DNA of 64,000 nt from positions 44,789 to 108,788 of the forward strand of contig NMRB01000926.1 of assembly GCA_002633025.1 (NCBI GenBank). Reading direction: 5' to 3'. The translations under genes were made by a program, and so were the position numbers. This DNA comes from Notospermus geniculatus (taxonomy: Eukaryota; Nemertea; Pilidiophora; Heteronemertea; Lineidae). This document shows positions 36,080-47,191 of this stretch, one piece after another; the first letter of the stretch is position 1, and each line of letters begins with the position of its first letter. The notes below the pieces were generated by a model. It was given only the letters and a program-made list of their open reading frames with translations. It did no database searches and was not told the origin of the DNA.

Positions 36080-36080
36080 N
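36080..36080. other. Assembly gap (single N)
   Basis: Switches from the BSDC1 upstream region to a GNAT intron. Confidence 0.9.
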
Positions 36081-36172
36081 GTACGAATAAAATAATTTTC
36101 AGTTTGAATCACCACACTGACTACATTCATTGCTGAATTTTAACTGATGCCAGTTCTTTTCTCAATCTACAG

Positions 36173-37078
36173 GCCATTAGAAGAGCCTTCGATGGAATTG
36201 TGGCAGAATATGACGGCGAACCTGTTGGTAAGTTGATGAATGCTGATTCACGCCAATGAAAGCGAGGTGTAGGGGCCAATGTTTGTGGACATAGTTGTAA
36301 AAAATTATAATATTGATCAGTACAATGATGTATTATGTGTGTATATGTGATATGAGTTTCTTTTGTAGGTTATGCATCCATGGCTGAACTCAATGCCGAT
36401 CTGTCGATATGTCCTGATATCATTGTAAAAGAAGGATTTCGCTCAAGAGGTATTGGGAAGTTACTCATGGAGAAGGCCATTGAAAAACTTGGCGCAACAA
36501 CTATCATGATACATGCAGCAATAACTGCGGAGAATTTCTACAAGCGATTTGGCTTTTCCAACGCTGGATGTTACCGGCAAACATGTCAAGGAAATATAAA
36601 GTGTTCCAAAGCAATCTCTCCACCACCAGGAACAATATCCTTTCTGAAAGGTGAAGCAGTGTCTGTGGAAGAGATTGCCTCATATGAAGCGAACAATGTT
36701 GGATTATCTCTGGAAAAGAGACGAGCAATCACGAGGGAGTTGTCGGACATCGGTTGCAGATACGCCGCTGTTGTTGATGGGAAAGTCAGTGGTGTACTAA
36801 TTGGTCATTCTGCTCCATTTAGAAAGGAAAAATGCTGGTCAATAGATACACTTGTCGCTGATAGTGATGAAATTGCAATAAGTCTTGTTGATTTCGCAAT
36901 GAAAGACTATCAGGACTGTACTCTGTTCGTGCTTAGCTTCCCTACGCTACATGATCGTGCACTGAAATTTATTGATGTTTTCCAAATGGAAAAATTGAGA
37001 GATGGCCCGACAATGTTCAATAAAGATACAGGACGTCTAAACTGCGACCTTGTGTATAGTATCTCTCCAGTTGTATAA
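36173..37078 (+). CDS. GNAT-family acetyltransferase, copy 5 (exons 2-3; likely the rest of copy 4)
   Basis: Exon 2 (36173-36227) and the large exon 3 (36369-37078, 232 codons from the internal Met) are open. The acetyl-CoA loop SRGIGK, strand TIMIHA and FGFSNAG are present; AAITAENFYK differs slightly from copy 3 (AEIPAEKFYK). In exon 2, AIRRAFDG replaces AIGKAFDG. Exon 1 is missing because the piece starts at the N at 36080. Placing this piece after 25509 would rebuild a complete gene next to DDO-C and upstream of the intact MS4A-like gene. Confidence 0.83.
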
Positions 37079-37857
37079 CTTACTAGCTTTCGAGGTCTTC
37101 CATATGGTTGCCTAACGGCGTCCACACGATTGTGACGCAATTACTTGGTTGCAACTGTACATTCATTATGCCAACAAGGGGCTTACCGGTTTTTGGTTAA
37201 GTTTGAGATCAACCAATCAATCATAGGCCTAGGCCATTTAGAGTCGGACATCCACTGCTTGATGAGTGAGTAACGCATTGTATCATGAGATTGATGAAAG
37301 TATCAAAATAAAAGAAATGAACTTGCAGCACGTTTTTTAAACAAGTTATTACAAAGGAATAAGCAGACTTTGACCCAAGGCCATACAATAGGCATTTGTT
37401 TTCGACAAAAAGCATCCATTACAGTTTGAACAGACCTAACAGTCGTTGGTTTCCAGCGGGAAAAGTCGACAAAGTTTTTATTAGAACACGCAGTAAGCCG
37501 ATACAAATGTGTGCAGTGGCGGATCTCGGCTGAGGCATGAAACGAATCCTCGCACCATGTAATGTACAGTAAAAGCAAAAGGTTATTGTTGCACATGTAT
37601 TCCATAATGTATCGTACGTAAAACAACGATGGCTATATCACAGACAGTCGACTGTCAGTATCGCAACTCATCAGAAGAATCCACGAATCTAATTGGCTCA
37701 ATAGGGCGTCACGTGTCCAGCAGGCAATATGATCACCAACAATTCTTTCCGGCAAAGGTGCTCTTCAATGTCTGCGAAAGAGCGAAATGTCACCTCTCAA
37801 ATGCCTTCCATCGCAGGTACATGTATACATGTAGCCTACATATCGATAGTTTTCATA

Positions 37858-37879
37858 TGACCGTCAAAACTGACGGTCA
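37858..37879 (-). other. Stem-loop 30 bases after the MS4A-like stop
   Basis: TGACCGTCA and TGACGGTCA pair around a 4-base loop. The same hairpin is kept at 19136-19157 and, with changes, near 11917 and 12379 in the other cassettes. Confidence 0.5.
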
Positions 37880-37908
37880 GAAACGTCAACCTTAATTGTC
37901 TGTAGGCC

Positions 37909-39107
37909 CTATGTAGGCGGGGGTGCGGAATACGCCGGTGGGGGCGCTGGTTGCGGAGGTAGCTGGGAATAATCTGGTGGCTTTGGGACTTGAGCTGGAT
38001 GGTAGCCAGGATGCGCGAAGCCTGGGTAGCCATGCTGAGAGTAACCTGGCATGCCTGGGTTGGCATACATTGGCTGTGAATGATACACCACCGTCGGCCC
38101 CACTGTATTTCCTCCACAGATAACCTTTGACTTGCAGCAGATAATGCTTTGTGCCAGGGCGCAGATCCACGAGAACAACCCAGCTACCATTAACAGAGCA
38201 TCCCACGCCACGGCGGTTTCGCGTGAATTACCGCCACATCCCGATCGATACAAGAACCAATAGTAGGTGCCGTTGTCGAATGCCAAGGCGACAGCACCAG
38301 TGACGAACATGGCGAAAGAAAAGATGACGCACAGGAGGATTGAGAAGACGAGAGAGGCTATGATGAGTCCTCTTGATTTCTCCTTGGCAGCACAGATTGA
38401 GATCGACCCACAAACGAATAAGAAGAAGCTGCACCAGATACCATTTCCTGAAACAACACAGAAAAGACAGTAAAATGGCCTTTTGTTTTTGACGACTTTG
38501 CAATACAGGGAGTTTAGAAATCAAACGATAAACGTTAACTTTACGACAACGTTTATCGTTTGATTTCCTAAACTCCCTATTATCAAAAAGTACGGTAACT
38601 GCACTTGGTGTCGACAAGGGACATCACAATTTGCAATTTTCCATTAGAATTATGAAGATACGCTAGAAATAGCAGCACATTTCACCACTTTCGTTGCTCA
38701 AGGTAATTTTCGTGGCCGGCAATTTCTGTGGTGGTTACACCTGTCCACCGCACTCTTCACTCAGTGGTCTTTGTGCTCCTGACGGGAGCTTCTTTTGGCA
38801 GTGTATGTTGTAGCTTTGACCCATTCATATGCCAAATAAAGACCTACATGAGCTTGAACTCACCCGCTGATCCATTATATGAACAACTGACGATCATCAA
38901 TATGCCAAGGATAAACCCGAGAACACCACACACGATTTGGGCGATGCCGAGTCCTTTGGATGCTGACGATTCGAAGCTGTCATCAACAGAAATACTTGGC
39001 CGAGGTTGGCTGACGATTGCGATTGGTTGTTGATAGTGGACAGGCTGACGGATAGGTTGCGTCCACACAGCCGGGCCGCCTTGGGTATAAATTATCTGTG
39101 TTGTCAT
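37909..39107 (-). CDS. MS4A (CD20-like) four-span membrane protein, intact
   Basis: Two minus-strand exons, 39107-38864 and 38447-37909, join in phase (GCG G | GA AAT) to give 260 aa. Predicted: cytoplasmic N-tail (1-50), TM1 52-75 (GLGIAQIVCGVLGFILGIL), TM2 84-101, a charged turn AAKEKSRG, TM3 109-137, an extracellular loop with NGTYYW (possible N-glycosylation) and CGG, TM4 159-187, then a cytoplasmic tail rich in Pro, Tyr and Gly with PPDY and PPAY, two WW-ligand-type motifs. The lone TM topology and the AAKEKS turn match the MS4A/CD20 family, in which members act as membrane scaffolds or channel-associated proteins. The gene is convergent with GNAT-5. The start is the first ATG of the exon, MTTQIIY. 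Confidence 0.85.
38507..38578. mobile_element. Short hairpin element (AGGGAGTTTA family)
   Basis: AGGGAGTTTAGAAATCAAAC and its inverted copy with a minimal centre, in the MS4A-like intron. A larger member is at 54015-54172. Confidence 0.75.
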
Positions 39108-39714
39108 GATGAATGCGCCGGAATCACTATGAAATCGAAAGATGTTATCCGCTTACAATGAACTCGTTATCACTGCAGGTTCAGTTTTACCATATCTGTA
39201 TATCCCACACCGTCCATCTTGAAGATAGGGCCTACTTCCTGACACGTAGCCGTCTAGGGCAGCGCAATACTCACACTCTTAAAAGACGATTTCGGACGGG
39301 TGTAAATACATATAATACCAGCACAAAAGCCTATACTTTCAGAGTGGGAATGCAGCCAAAGCGGATGACATCAGATAAGTCATGCTTTTCACAGTCGACT
39401 CCGCGTCATTTACTGAATAAAAGAATTGTCTTCCCGATGTTTATTTGTGCTATGGTTACTTGGGCAATCTTTGTAGAAAAACATGAAAGGAATTATTCAT
39501 ATAATGTAGGTCAATATAGATTTTCAATGCGGAATGACCCGCGACAGGCCTAAATCACAAGATATGTACCCCTGTGGACACCTCGCATCGATTCCTTGCT
39601 TTAGTGATGTGCGTCATGTGGGCCTATTGATAATAGATCACTATCATTGGCCTATTTTGAAAGTCGTTCATCATCGATGGTAAAGTAGTGCAATACAAAA
39701 AGGCAGACAATACA
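39108..39714. other. MS4A-like upstream region
   Basis: Upstream of the intact MS4A-like gene. A 146-codon plus-strand frame (39113-39553) shows no domain and overlaps the expected promoter and leader. No TATA box is clear. Confidence 0.35.
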
Positions 39715-39715
39715 N
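39715..39715. other. Assembly gap (single N)
   Basis: Separates the last cassette from the DUF4326/BSDC1 piece. Confidence 0.9.
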
Positions 39716-39716
39716 G

Positions 39717-39980
39717 AGGACATCAGGGGTTCTTAGTGCTCGCTCACTTCGTCACGACGAAGGGAGCGAGCGCGCTAAGAAGTTCCCGTGATTTTTCTCA
39801 GGATGCCGCCAGTATTTCATGATGCTGCAAGAAAATGTGAGGTAAAACTGCGCAAGATGAATGAAGTTCACGGGTGCAACCATCCCAGAGGTTCTTAATG
39901 CTCGATCCCTTCGTTGTTTGTGGGGGTGGGTGACGTACGGAGCGAGCGCTAACAAGTTCACTGATCAGGCAGGGTGATAA
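39717..39980. repeat. Two copies of the GGGAGCGAG hairpin repeat
   Basis: 39717-39807 pairs CGCTCACTTCGTCACG with CGACGAAGGGAGCGAGCG. 39880-39980 is a diverged second copy. Both end in a CAGG(A/C)TGATGCC-like motif. Confidence 0.6.
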
Positions 39981-40519
39981 AAAGGAATTGAATTTACCGC
40001 CAAATATACAAATGACGAGAGTTCCGCAATACTCTAAAAATAGAATACGACACCGATCAATCGCAGACGATGGCATTATTCCAACACACTGGTGTTCACC
40101 AGCTCTCGTCACGGCTGCACAGACCTCGTGTTGAGCACGGTAAGTAGGTTAGGTGCATTCATGTCGTGTACACTCTTTCCTATGTGTGTGGATGAGGCGA
40201 CAACTCCGCCGTACGTAGCCTCGGCCTACAACGGTCGGGTTCCCCCAGAACTAGATTGGCTGTACAAGAGATACGGTACTACATACGCTTACCGTACTCT
40301 ACATGAAAGTAGCTAGCGACACGGCCGCCCCACGAAGCAAGGCTTTTACCCCAGGCTACAGCGGCCCAGCCTAGGCCTTCAACCTTGGCTTCCCGGTTGG
40401 CTTCAACGGTAGGCCTAGCTTTCCAAGCCTGCATCCGTCTGTCAATCTCTAGGGTAGGCCTAACCTATATATTTTTTCTCGTCACCAGATTAATATGAGA
40501 AGCGTGCTTTTCAAACAAA

Positions 40520-41369
40520 ATGGAGCACAATGCTGACTGTTACAAGAAGTCCGATGATCCATACTGGGGGTTACCGTACGCAGAGGGCACATCAAAACGA
40601 ATCGACGGAACCACGCCCATTCCACGTGTCCGTAAGGTAAGGGACAGTCTGAATGAGTTGAGGTCTGGCTTCGTCTGACATGTTTGATCTAGTGGAGTTG
40701 AGATCGGTAAAAGGTGTTATGTTCGGTCTTGAAGGGCCGAAAGTGAAAGTGAAATTCATCGAAACCGAGGTCTTTGTATATAGATGAGAATTTCACTTGC
40801 AAAGACGGCACGGCCAACCATGGGGGGGGGGGACTAATGCAAACAACTTTAATATACCGGTACCGTAAGTCAGTGAATTTCGGTAGTTCATCGACCATTT
40901 TTACTCTAAAATTTTTTGTGAACGATTGACTTGAATGACTAAGATATTGCAATTTCAGGAGAAGAAAGTTGCCGAGGGCAGAGTTGAGATGCGAGTCGTG
41001 AATCTTCGCCCAGGAAATATCCAAAGGTCGACTGGCTGCAGAGATCTTGAAGAGTGGTTAAAGGATGAAAACCATGTCTATATTGGACGAAACCTGGACA
41101 AATTTGTTTCGGAAAGCATTGTTTTGGAGTGCTCCAGTGGAGGCCAACGTGTAGATCTAAGCAACAAATGGGGAAATCCGTACCCCGTGGAGAGTGAGCG
41201 CTCCAGAGAGGAATGCCTCAGGAAGTACGAAAAACACGCACGTAAAAACTTTACTAAGAACGACTTGGATGAACTGACGGGTAAAGAGCTGGGATGTTGG
41301 TGCGACCCTGAACCATGCCATGGACATGTGCTGGTAAAGCTACACAAGGAGTACTTCGGGGACTCTTAA
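40520..41369 (+). CDS. DUF4326 domain protein (175 aa)
   Basis: Exon 1 (40520-40636, MEHNADCYKKSDDPYWGLPY) ends AAG|GTAAGG. Exon 2 (40959-41369) follows TTTCAG and continues in phase 0. The second exon has the hallmarks of DUF4326: VYIGRN, KWGNPYPV, SREECLRKYEKH and GKELGCWCDPEPCHG near the C-terminus. The function of the family is unknown. It is common in bacteria and phages and scattered in eukaryotes, and its C.C....CH cluster looks like a metal or nucleotide site (inference). The intron and the local base composition show it is a settled host gene. Polyadenylation signals (AATAAA) lie near 41613. Confidence 0.85.
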
Positions 41370-41724
41370 GCATGCAAATGAGTTCGGCCATTGGGGCATC
41401 CTATAGGGTAAACCCACTTCAGGGGATACTTCACCATGAAATTTTGCACGAAAGTGCACTCACTGCCAAATAATTTAAGACAAAAAATGTGGTTATGCTT
41501 TATATGCCTACCAACGGTGCAAAAAGAAGAGGACTAACACTATGATGTAATGTATGTATAATATATATATATACAGAAAATGTCATCTCCAGAACTGTAC
41601 AATCATGTATATGATAAATAAAGTAGATGACGACAGTGATTTGATACACAAAGAACCCCAAATTCATGAATAACTTGAATACACAGCCGAGGTCATATAT
41701 GTGACCCGGTGTAACGTTTTTGAG

Positions 41725-41860
41725 CGTTTCCCATCTGCCAGTGTTCCCCTGCTATTGTCTGACGGAATAAGCCGCGACTCGACAATGGAGGACACACAGA
41801 GAAACGTGTCGATCTATCTGCCAGTGTTTCCAGAACAATAGAGGGAACACTGACACATGG
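41725..41860. repeat. Hairpin repeat (GTGTTCCC family)
   Basis: CAGTGTTCCCCTGCTATTGT pairs with ACAATAGAGGGAACACTG. A related sequence is at about 60675-60805. Confidence 0.6.
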
Positions 41861-42285
41861 AAACACTGGAAAACTTTACACCTGTACAGCAAAATGAGTC
41901 GGAAGTCGCACAGAAGAAGACCGAAGGTGGAACCAGACAGCAACCACAGAAATCGACCAAGTCAAATTTCACAATGGGCAAACAATCCTGAAATCAGCGA
42001 ACCGTTGGTGTCACCTTGGACATGTTGGGTCTTCGTATGTGCGCATTCCGACTCATTTTGTCGTGCCGGGTCACATATGTTAATCGCATCCTGAGAATAC
42101 CAGGTTCTCAGCGCTCGATCCCTTTGTCACCACATAGGCCTACATCTAAGGCGGTGCATGGGAGCGAGCACAGATCACTGATTCCTCGGGATGGTTAACA
42201 TGGTTCGACTTGTTTCCCAACGCCCCGGCTTGAGAACCTGCGGCTCCGTATCCAGGTGTAATAGAATCGAATTTCCCCAGATATG

Positions 42286-42390
42286 TGATGTCCCCCAACA
42301 ATACATTTACGGATTAAGCGGCACCATTGAATCGGTCTCTGGAGAGACCAAAACCCTTAATCCTGTGATAAACAATGCGGGGGGACATCA
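42286..42390. mobile_element. 105-bp MITE with TGATGTCCCCC ends
   Basis: TGATGTCCCCC at the left, GGGGGACATCA at the right. Internal CATTTACGGATTAAGC and ATTGAATCGG match, in inverted sense, the copies at 52624-52737 and 53280-53398. Confidence 0.8.
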
Positions 42391-42403
42391 GAAAGACGAG
42401 GAC

Positions 42404-44019
42404 ATTAAGAAAATGGCGCCCGCCATGGAGGGGGACAGACCGAAATGTCACCCCGAGAAAACATTGTTGACCGAGGCCGCCGAGGTCAACAATGTTTTTT
42501 CGAGGGGTGACATTTCGGTCTGTCCCCCGACATGAAAGGGTGCCATTTTCTATATCGTACCGATGTAGGCCTACATGTCCCAACTCGTCCCTGCGGCTGT
42601 GTCCGGCAGCGGCGGAATGCGTGCAGACGGATCATGGTCAACCACGATTTGGAAAAAAATTCCTTGGTGAAGGCTGAGTGTGCTAGTCTAGACCTAGGCC
42701 TATGTGTGAGTTAAATGACGGAGGAAACGTGGTATTCTTCCAAATGTGACATAGGCCTACATGTAGTATCATTCTGTTAGGCCTACATTGCGTAACAGTA
42801 GGCTTACTGGTAAATTTGAAGTCCATTGCACGTGCCTAGAGCTGCTGCGATTGAACTTGGCGCTGTCGCTGACATCGCTGGGTTGTTGTGCGGACAGGAA
42901 GCCTAGGCCTAGCATTTTATGACTGTTGAACATGCTATTCCCTCTATTCCACTCAGCCTTTTGGATGTATTGGTGGTAAACATGCTGATACTAAGCCAAT
43001 CGACACCAGAATAGGATTTAATCGGCGCTCGATAGCCTAATATGCGACTTCAAATATTCGAAGCGAGCAAACGAACAAACGTCCGCCATTTTGTTTTCCG
43101 TGAGCGGTGGACATTGCATCTTGAGCGGGAGACATTGAAAAATGTTCACCGCTCACGTGACGCGTCTGGGCCAATCATATTCACGGATTCTCTCTTGAGG
43201 TACGATATAATATTATATCGTACCTCAAGAGAGAATCCGTGAATATGATTGGCCCAGACGCGTCACGTGAGCGGTGAACATTTTTCAATGTCTCCCGCTC
43301 AAGATGCAATGTCCACCGCTCACGGAAAACAAAATGGCGGACGTTTGTTCGTTTGCTCGCTTCGAATATTTGAAGTCGCATATTAGGCTATCGAGCGCCG
43401 ATTAAATCCTATTCTGGTGTCGATTGGCGTAGTATCAGCATGTTTACCACCAATACATCCAAAAGGCTGAGTGGAATAGAGGGAATAGCATGTTCAACAG
43501 TCATAAAATGCTAGGCCTAGGCTTCCTGTCCGCACAACAACCCAGCGATGTCAGCGACAGCGCCAAGTTCAATCGCAGCAGCTCTAGGCACGTGCAATGG
43601 ACTTCAAATTTACCAGTAAGCCTACTGTTACGCAATGTAGGCCTAACAGAATGATACTACATGTAGGCCTATGTCACATTTGGAAGAATACCACGTTTCC
43701 TCCGTCATTTAACTCACACATAGGCCTAGGCCTAGACTAGCACACTCAGCCTTCACCAAGGAATTTTTTTCCAAATCGTGGTTGACCATGATCCGTCTGC
43801 ACGCATTCCGCCGCTGCCGGACACAGCCGCAGGGACGAGTTGGGACATGTAGGCCTACATCGGTACGATATAGAAAATGGCACCCTTTCATGTCGGGGGA
43901 CAGACCGAAATGTCACCCCTCGAAAAAACATTGTTGACCTCGGCGGCCTCGGTCAACAATGTTTTCTCGGGGTGACATTTCGGTCTGTCCCCCTCCATGG
44001 CGGGCGCCATTTTCTTAAT
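42404..44019. repeat. 1.6-kb near-perfect palindrome
   Basis: Two ~808-base arms, exact centre between 43211 and 43212 (TACGATATAATATTATATCGTA), no spacer. I saw only two mismatches (near 42693/43730 and 42992/43431) and no indel, because the outer ends and the centre give the same midpoint. Each arm carries its own terminal hairpin (42430-42528 and 43895-43993, stem GGGGGACAGACCGAAATGTC). No protein is encoded; the mirrored open frames are a by-product. Confidence 0.92.
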
Positions 44020-45170
44020 ATCACACCTGCTCGGTCCATCAAGCATCTGTTTTTTGGGTGAAAAGATGGAAAAGCCACTGACGTATGGATACGCACGCAC
44101 GTTCTATGAAAGCTTGGCGAAGCAGCCTACCCGGCTGGTCCAATACGCGAAGAGCGGCCCATCGGGGATCCAACCAGAAAACCGAGGCTCAGTGGCACCG
44201 ATGTTCCCATCGCACCGCTCTCACATCCCACAGAGGTTTCCCTGGAGAGCCCAAGCCAACAGGAGTAGGGATTGATTGTACTGGATTGATTGGGTTCTTA
44301 TACCAGTAGAAGGCTTTTAGACAAGCTTACAAGAGACAGAATGCTGCTGGAACGGAGGTTCACAAGGCTTCACATACCGGTACTAAAAATTCCTAAGAGT
44401 CAAAAGTGGTGCCACGAAATATGACTTAGATGCAAAGGTTTACGTGTCAGTTTTCGCTTTATGATTGGTACAGCAGTAAGCAAGCCCTGTGGTGATTACT
44501 CTTGCCCATACGTTGTCAGTGCCATATTAAGTGGTGTTGTCAGCTGTGTTGTTGCCCCAGCACTGGAAACTGACCGTTTTTTACTAGTAAGAATATAGGG
44601 CACTGTCTACCACACCAAAGGAAGTGAGATACGGCCCTGACGTTACTTAATCTCAACTCTTTGCTGACCACATACTCATACCTACCTCAAAAATCCACGA
44701 AAGGCACACCAGAAATCAATGCATCCCAAACCACATAAATAGTACGAAGATAAACGTGTAGATGAGATTCATATCATGCATCTAGAAGCTATGAATTACA
44801 CATTGATGAGCACCACCACAAGTACCATAAAATACCATTCTGATGAGCGTAACATAAATCAGTTAATACATGTACAATGTCAATCACGTGCAGGGATGTC
44901 ACATAACCTTCTCGGATCATGAGACAGAGGCAGGGCTGTCAACTCACAAATTTTATTCGTTCAATATGTTCACTGCTGTTCCCTGCCTCTGGATCTTCTC
45001 TCATCAAATCAACAGAACAGGACAGGACAACTCATATAGTACCCCATACCGTGAAACATGAGCTACGGGAAGGAAACTCGACACCAACTTTTAGTCTAAT
45101 CTGATGTCTCTTAGTCTAGATTTACTGATGAAAATGGGATGAACGGTGGAAAAGTCACAATAACCATGAC
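44020..45170. other. Unassigned sequence
   Basis: A plus-strand frame at 44064-44273 (begins MEKPLTYGYARTFYESLAKQ) follows a pyrimidine-poor stretch and has no recognised domain; it could be an exon or chance. The rest, up to the BSDC1 3' end, shows nothing. Confidence 0.3.
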
Positions 45171-45194
45171 AACTTGAAAAGCTCAGGCACACTC

Positions 45195-45200
45195 TTTATT
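45195..45200 (-). terminator. BSDC1: BSDC1 polyadenylation signal
   Basis: AATAAA on the minus strand, 112 bases beyond the BSDC1 stop. Confidence 0.6.
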
Positions 45201-45311
45201 GTGAACAACCATATCTGATAATACCCCTTAACACTCCATGAAACAAACTCCTGCTTCCTTGGAGAGTGATTTGTCTTCTTCTTTTTGACGCAGATATCCT
45301 GGTTTGTGGTC

Positions 45312-46650
45312 TCACTCCCAATTTTCCCAGTCATCATCCTGTGACAAAGACAAATCACATTTAGTTGAAGATGAAAGGAGTGACTTAACCAAAGGACTGC
45401 TACTCTAGCTGAAAGCCACTGAAGTGCATACAGCAAGTAGACCAAAATGTAAATGAATTCTTGAAGAAAACATTACTTCATACTTTCATACACTGCAAAT
45501 CACGCTTTTGAAGGAATGGTCACAAAAGGCAAATACATGTACTTGTATGTCATGGATGAAACGAGAGAGATATCCTAGAAATACATGTATTACCTCTTCT
45601 AGTTGCTTCTCCACTGTGTCCAATGATATCTTCTTAGCTGCTTCCTGTGCCATCTTCAAATCTTCATCAGTCACCTCGATATCAAAGTCCTTTTCCCAGT
45701 CATCATCAAGACTAGACGATTCTTCAAAAGATGTTAAAATGATAATTATGAATCAAGGACATTGAGTTGATAAACCAACTACATTTGTGCTGTTCTTTCA
45801 CCTGGTTTAACACCTGACTGACTCGGTAACTTTGACAAGCCAGCTTTAGATACGGTACTCACCCTTGCTGTTTGAGCTGCCACAGCTCTCTGTCGGTGTA
45901 TTATCATCTCGTCCAACGACGACCATATCTCCACTTACTTTCGATTTTACCACAACAAGTGTTGGCTGCTGACATTTCACATCATCAACAGGGTCTGACT
46001 CTTTAACCTTTTCCGTAGACAGTGATTTTTCTCTGCCATTGGAGTTTGTTTCCTTGGACTCTTCCTCAAAAACTATTTTTGTGTCCCTCCCTAAACTTGG
46101 CCTGTCCTCCACAGATGAAGGAATGTCTGGTTTTTTATTATCACAGATAGATTCATCATTTGGTGCAGACTCGGTAGAAGAGTCTGTACTTTTTGTATTT
46201 CCAGAAACGGGTTCCACCACACCGCAACCTAACCCATCTTTGGAGGCAATTAATGGTCTGGGTTTTACTTCAGTAATATTCTTATCATTGGAGCCAACAG
46301 TAATGCCTTCCACATCTAACTTGGCTGCTTCACCTCTGGGTATACAGGCGTCCTTTGGTGGTGAATTAGGCCCTGCCATATCTTCCCAATCTAAAGAAAA
46401 ACAAATGGCACATCCTCAAACAATGATGACCGCAACCATTGTCCTAATTCCTGATGACACAGGTATGTTATAGAGATTTTGCACAAGGTGGAGCGCACGA
46501 AATCTTACCATCTTCCCATCCAATTGTCTCACTTTTCACTTTCTCAGCCCTTTTCTTCAACTCTCTTCTTCTCTCTTCATCTTTCTCTAAGTGGTGCAGC
46601 TTATAGAAATATCGTTGCCAGAATAGGGCATGTGAAACCTCTGAAGGCAC
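45312..46650 (-). CDS. BSDC1: BSD domain-containing protein 1, exons 6-9 (C-terminal part)
   Basis: Exons on the minus strand: 46650-46509 (VPSEVSHALFWQRYFYKLHH, core of the BSD domain with its conserved FW..YFY), 46390-45863 (a 176-codon acidic, Ser/Glu-rich, presumably disordered linker), 45721-45594 (DDDWEKDFDIEVTDEDLKMA) and 45338-45312 (DDDWENWE then stop). The W-E-D repeats and the final WENWE are the typical BSDC1 C-terminus. Phases agree at each junction and at the join with exon 5 at 31685. Exons 3-5 are absent between this block and the exon 1-2 allele at 48846-49019 because of the break at 47191. Confidence 0.9.
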
Positions 46651-46689
46651 CTGTGAAATGGAGATAAATGATACTTCACAATCTAAACT

Positions 46690-47190
46690 CCTTTACGGCT
46701 GCATTGTACAGTCATTGACATTAGTTTATCTACACCTACTACCTTGAATATTTCAAATACTACTGGGCCAATTTTAACACGGTTTGTACCACATGAAAGT
46801 ATATAACCTTGGTCATATTTCTGCATCAAAATTTTGGAAATATCATAATTATGTAATAGCTCATTAGAAAATCAACATTTTTATTACGGATTTTTTTTTG
46901 ACTTTTGTTGCAGTTTTGATAGAATGGGAATTTCTAAGGATTTTGGGCTTTGTTTCATCAAAATATCTCAAGTGGTTGCTGAGATATTTGAGATTATCAA
47001 AATTTTGATAGTTTGAGATTTTCGTGTTTTTCAGGAAATTTTGATGTCATTAGTTAAAGCTAACCTCACAATATGGGCTTACAAAATTTTGGAACTTTTT
47101 GCTTTAACTGGGCCGAGATATTCATACAGTAGAACTCGCCTATAACGTACCAGGTGGGACCAGCGATTTTTGTCCGTTATACACGAAATA
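46690..47190. mobile_element. Left arm of the long inverted-repeat element in the BSDC1 intron
   Basis: About 46690-47035 is the reverse complement of 31163-31600 (begins GTACAGTCATTGACATTAG). 47037-47190 equals 29621-29770. Confidence 0.7.
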
Positions 47191-47191
47191 N
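47191..47191. other. Assembly gap (single N)
   Basis: The true continuation is at 29771, judged by the shared ~150-base overlap. Confidence 0.9.

Noticed and set aside
39113-39553. 146-codon plus-strand open frame upstream of the MS4A-like gene
   Set aside because: No recognisable domain, lies in the presumed promoter/leader of the opposite gene, and composition looks random.
42191-42535. 114-codon plus-strand frame
   Set aside because: Runs across a MITE and into the palindrome arm; repeat-derived.
43042-43381. Two 66-codon frames on opposite strands encoding the same peptide
   Set aside because: They are mirror images made by the palindrome; no domain or splice context.
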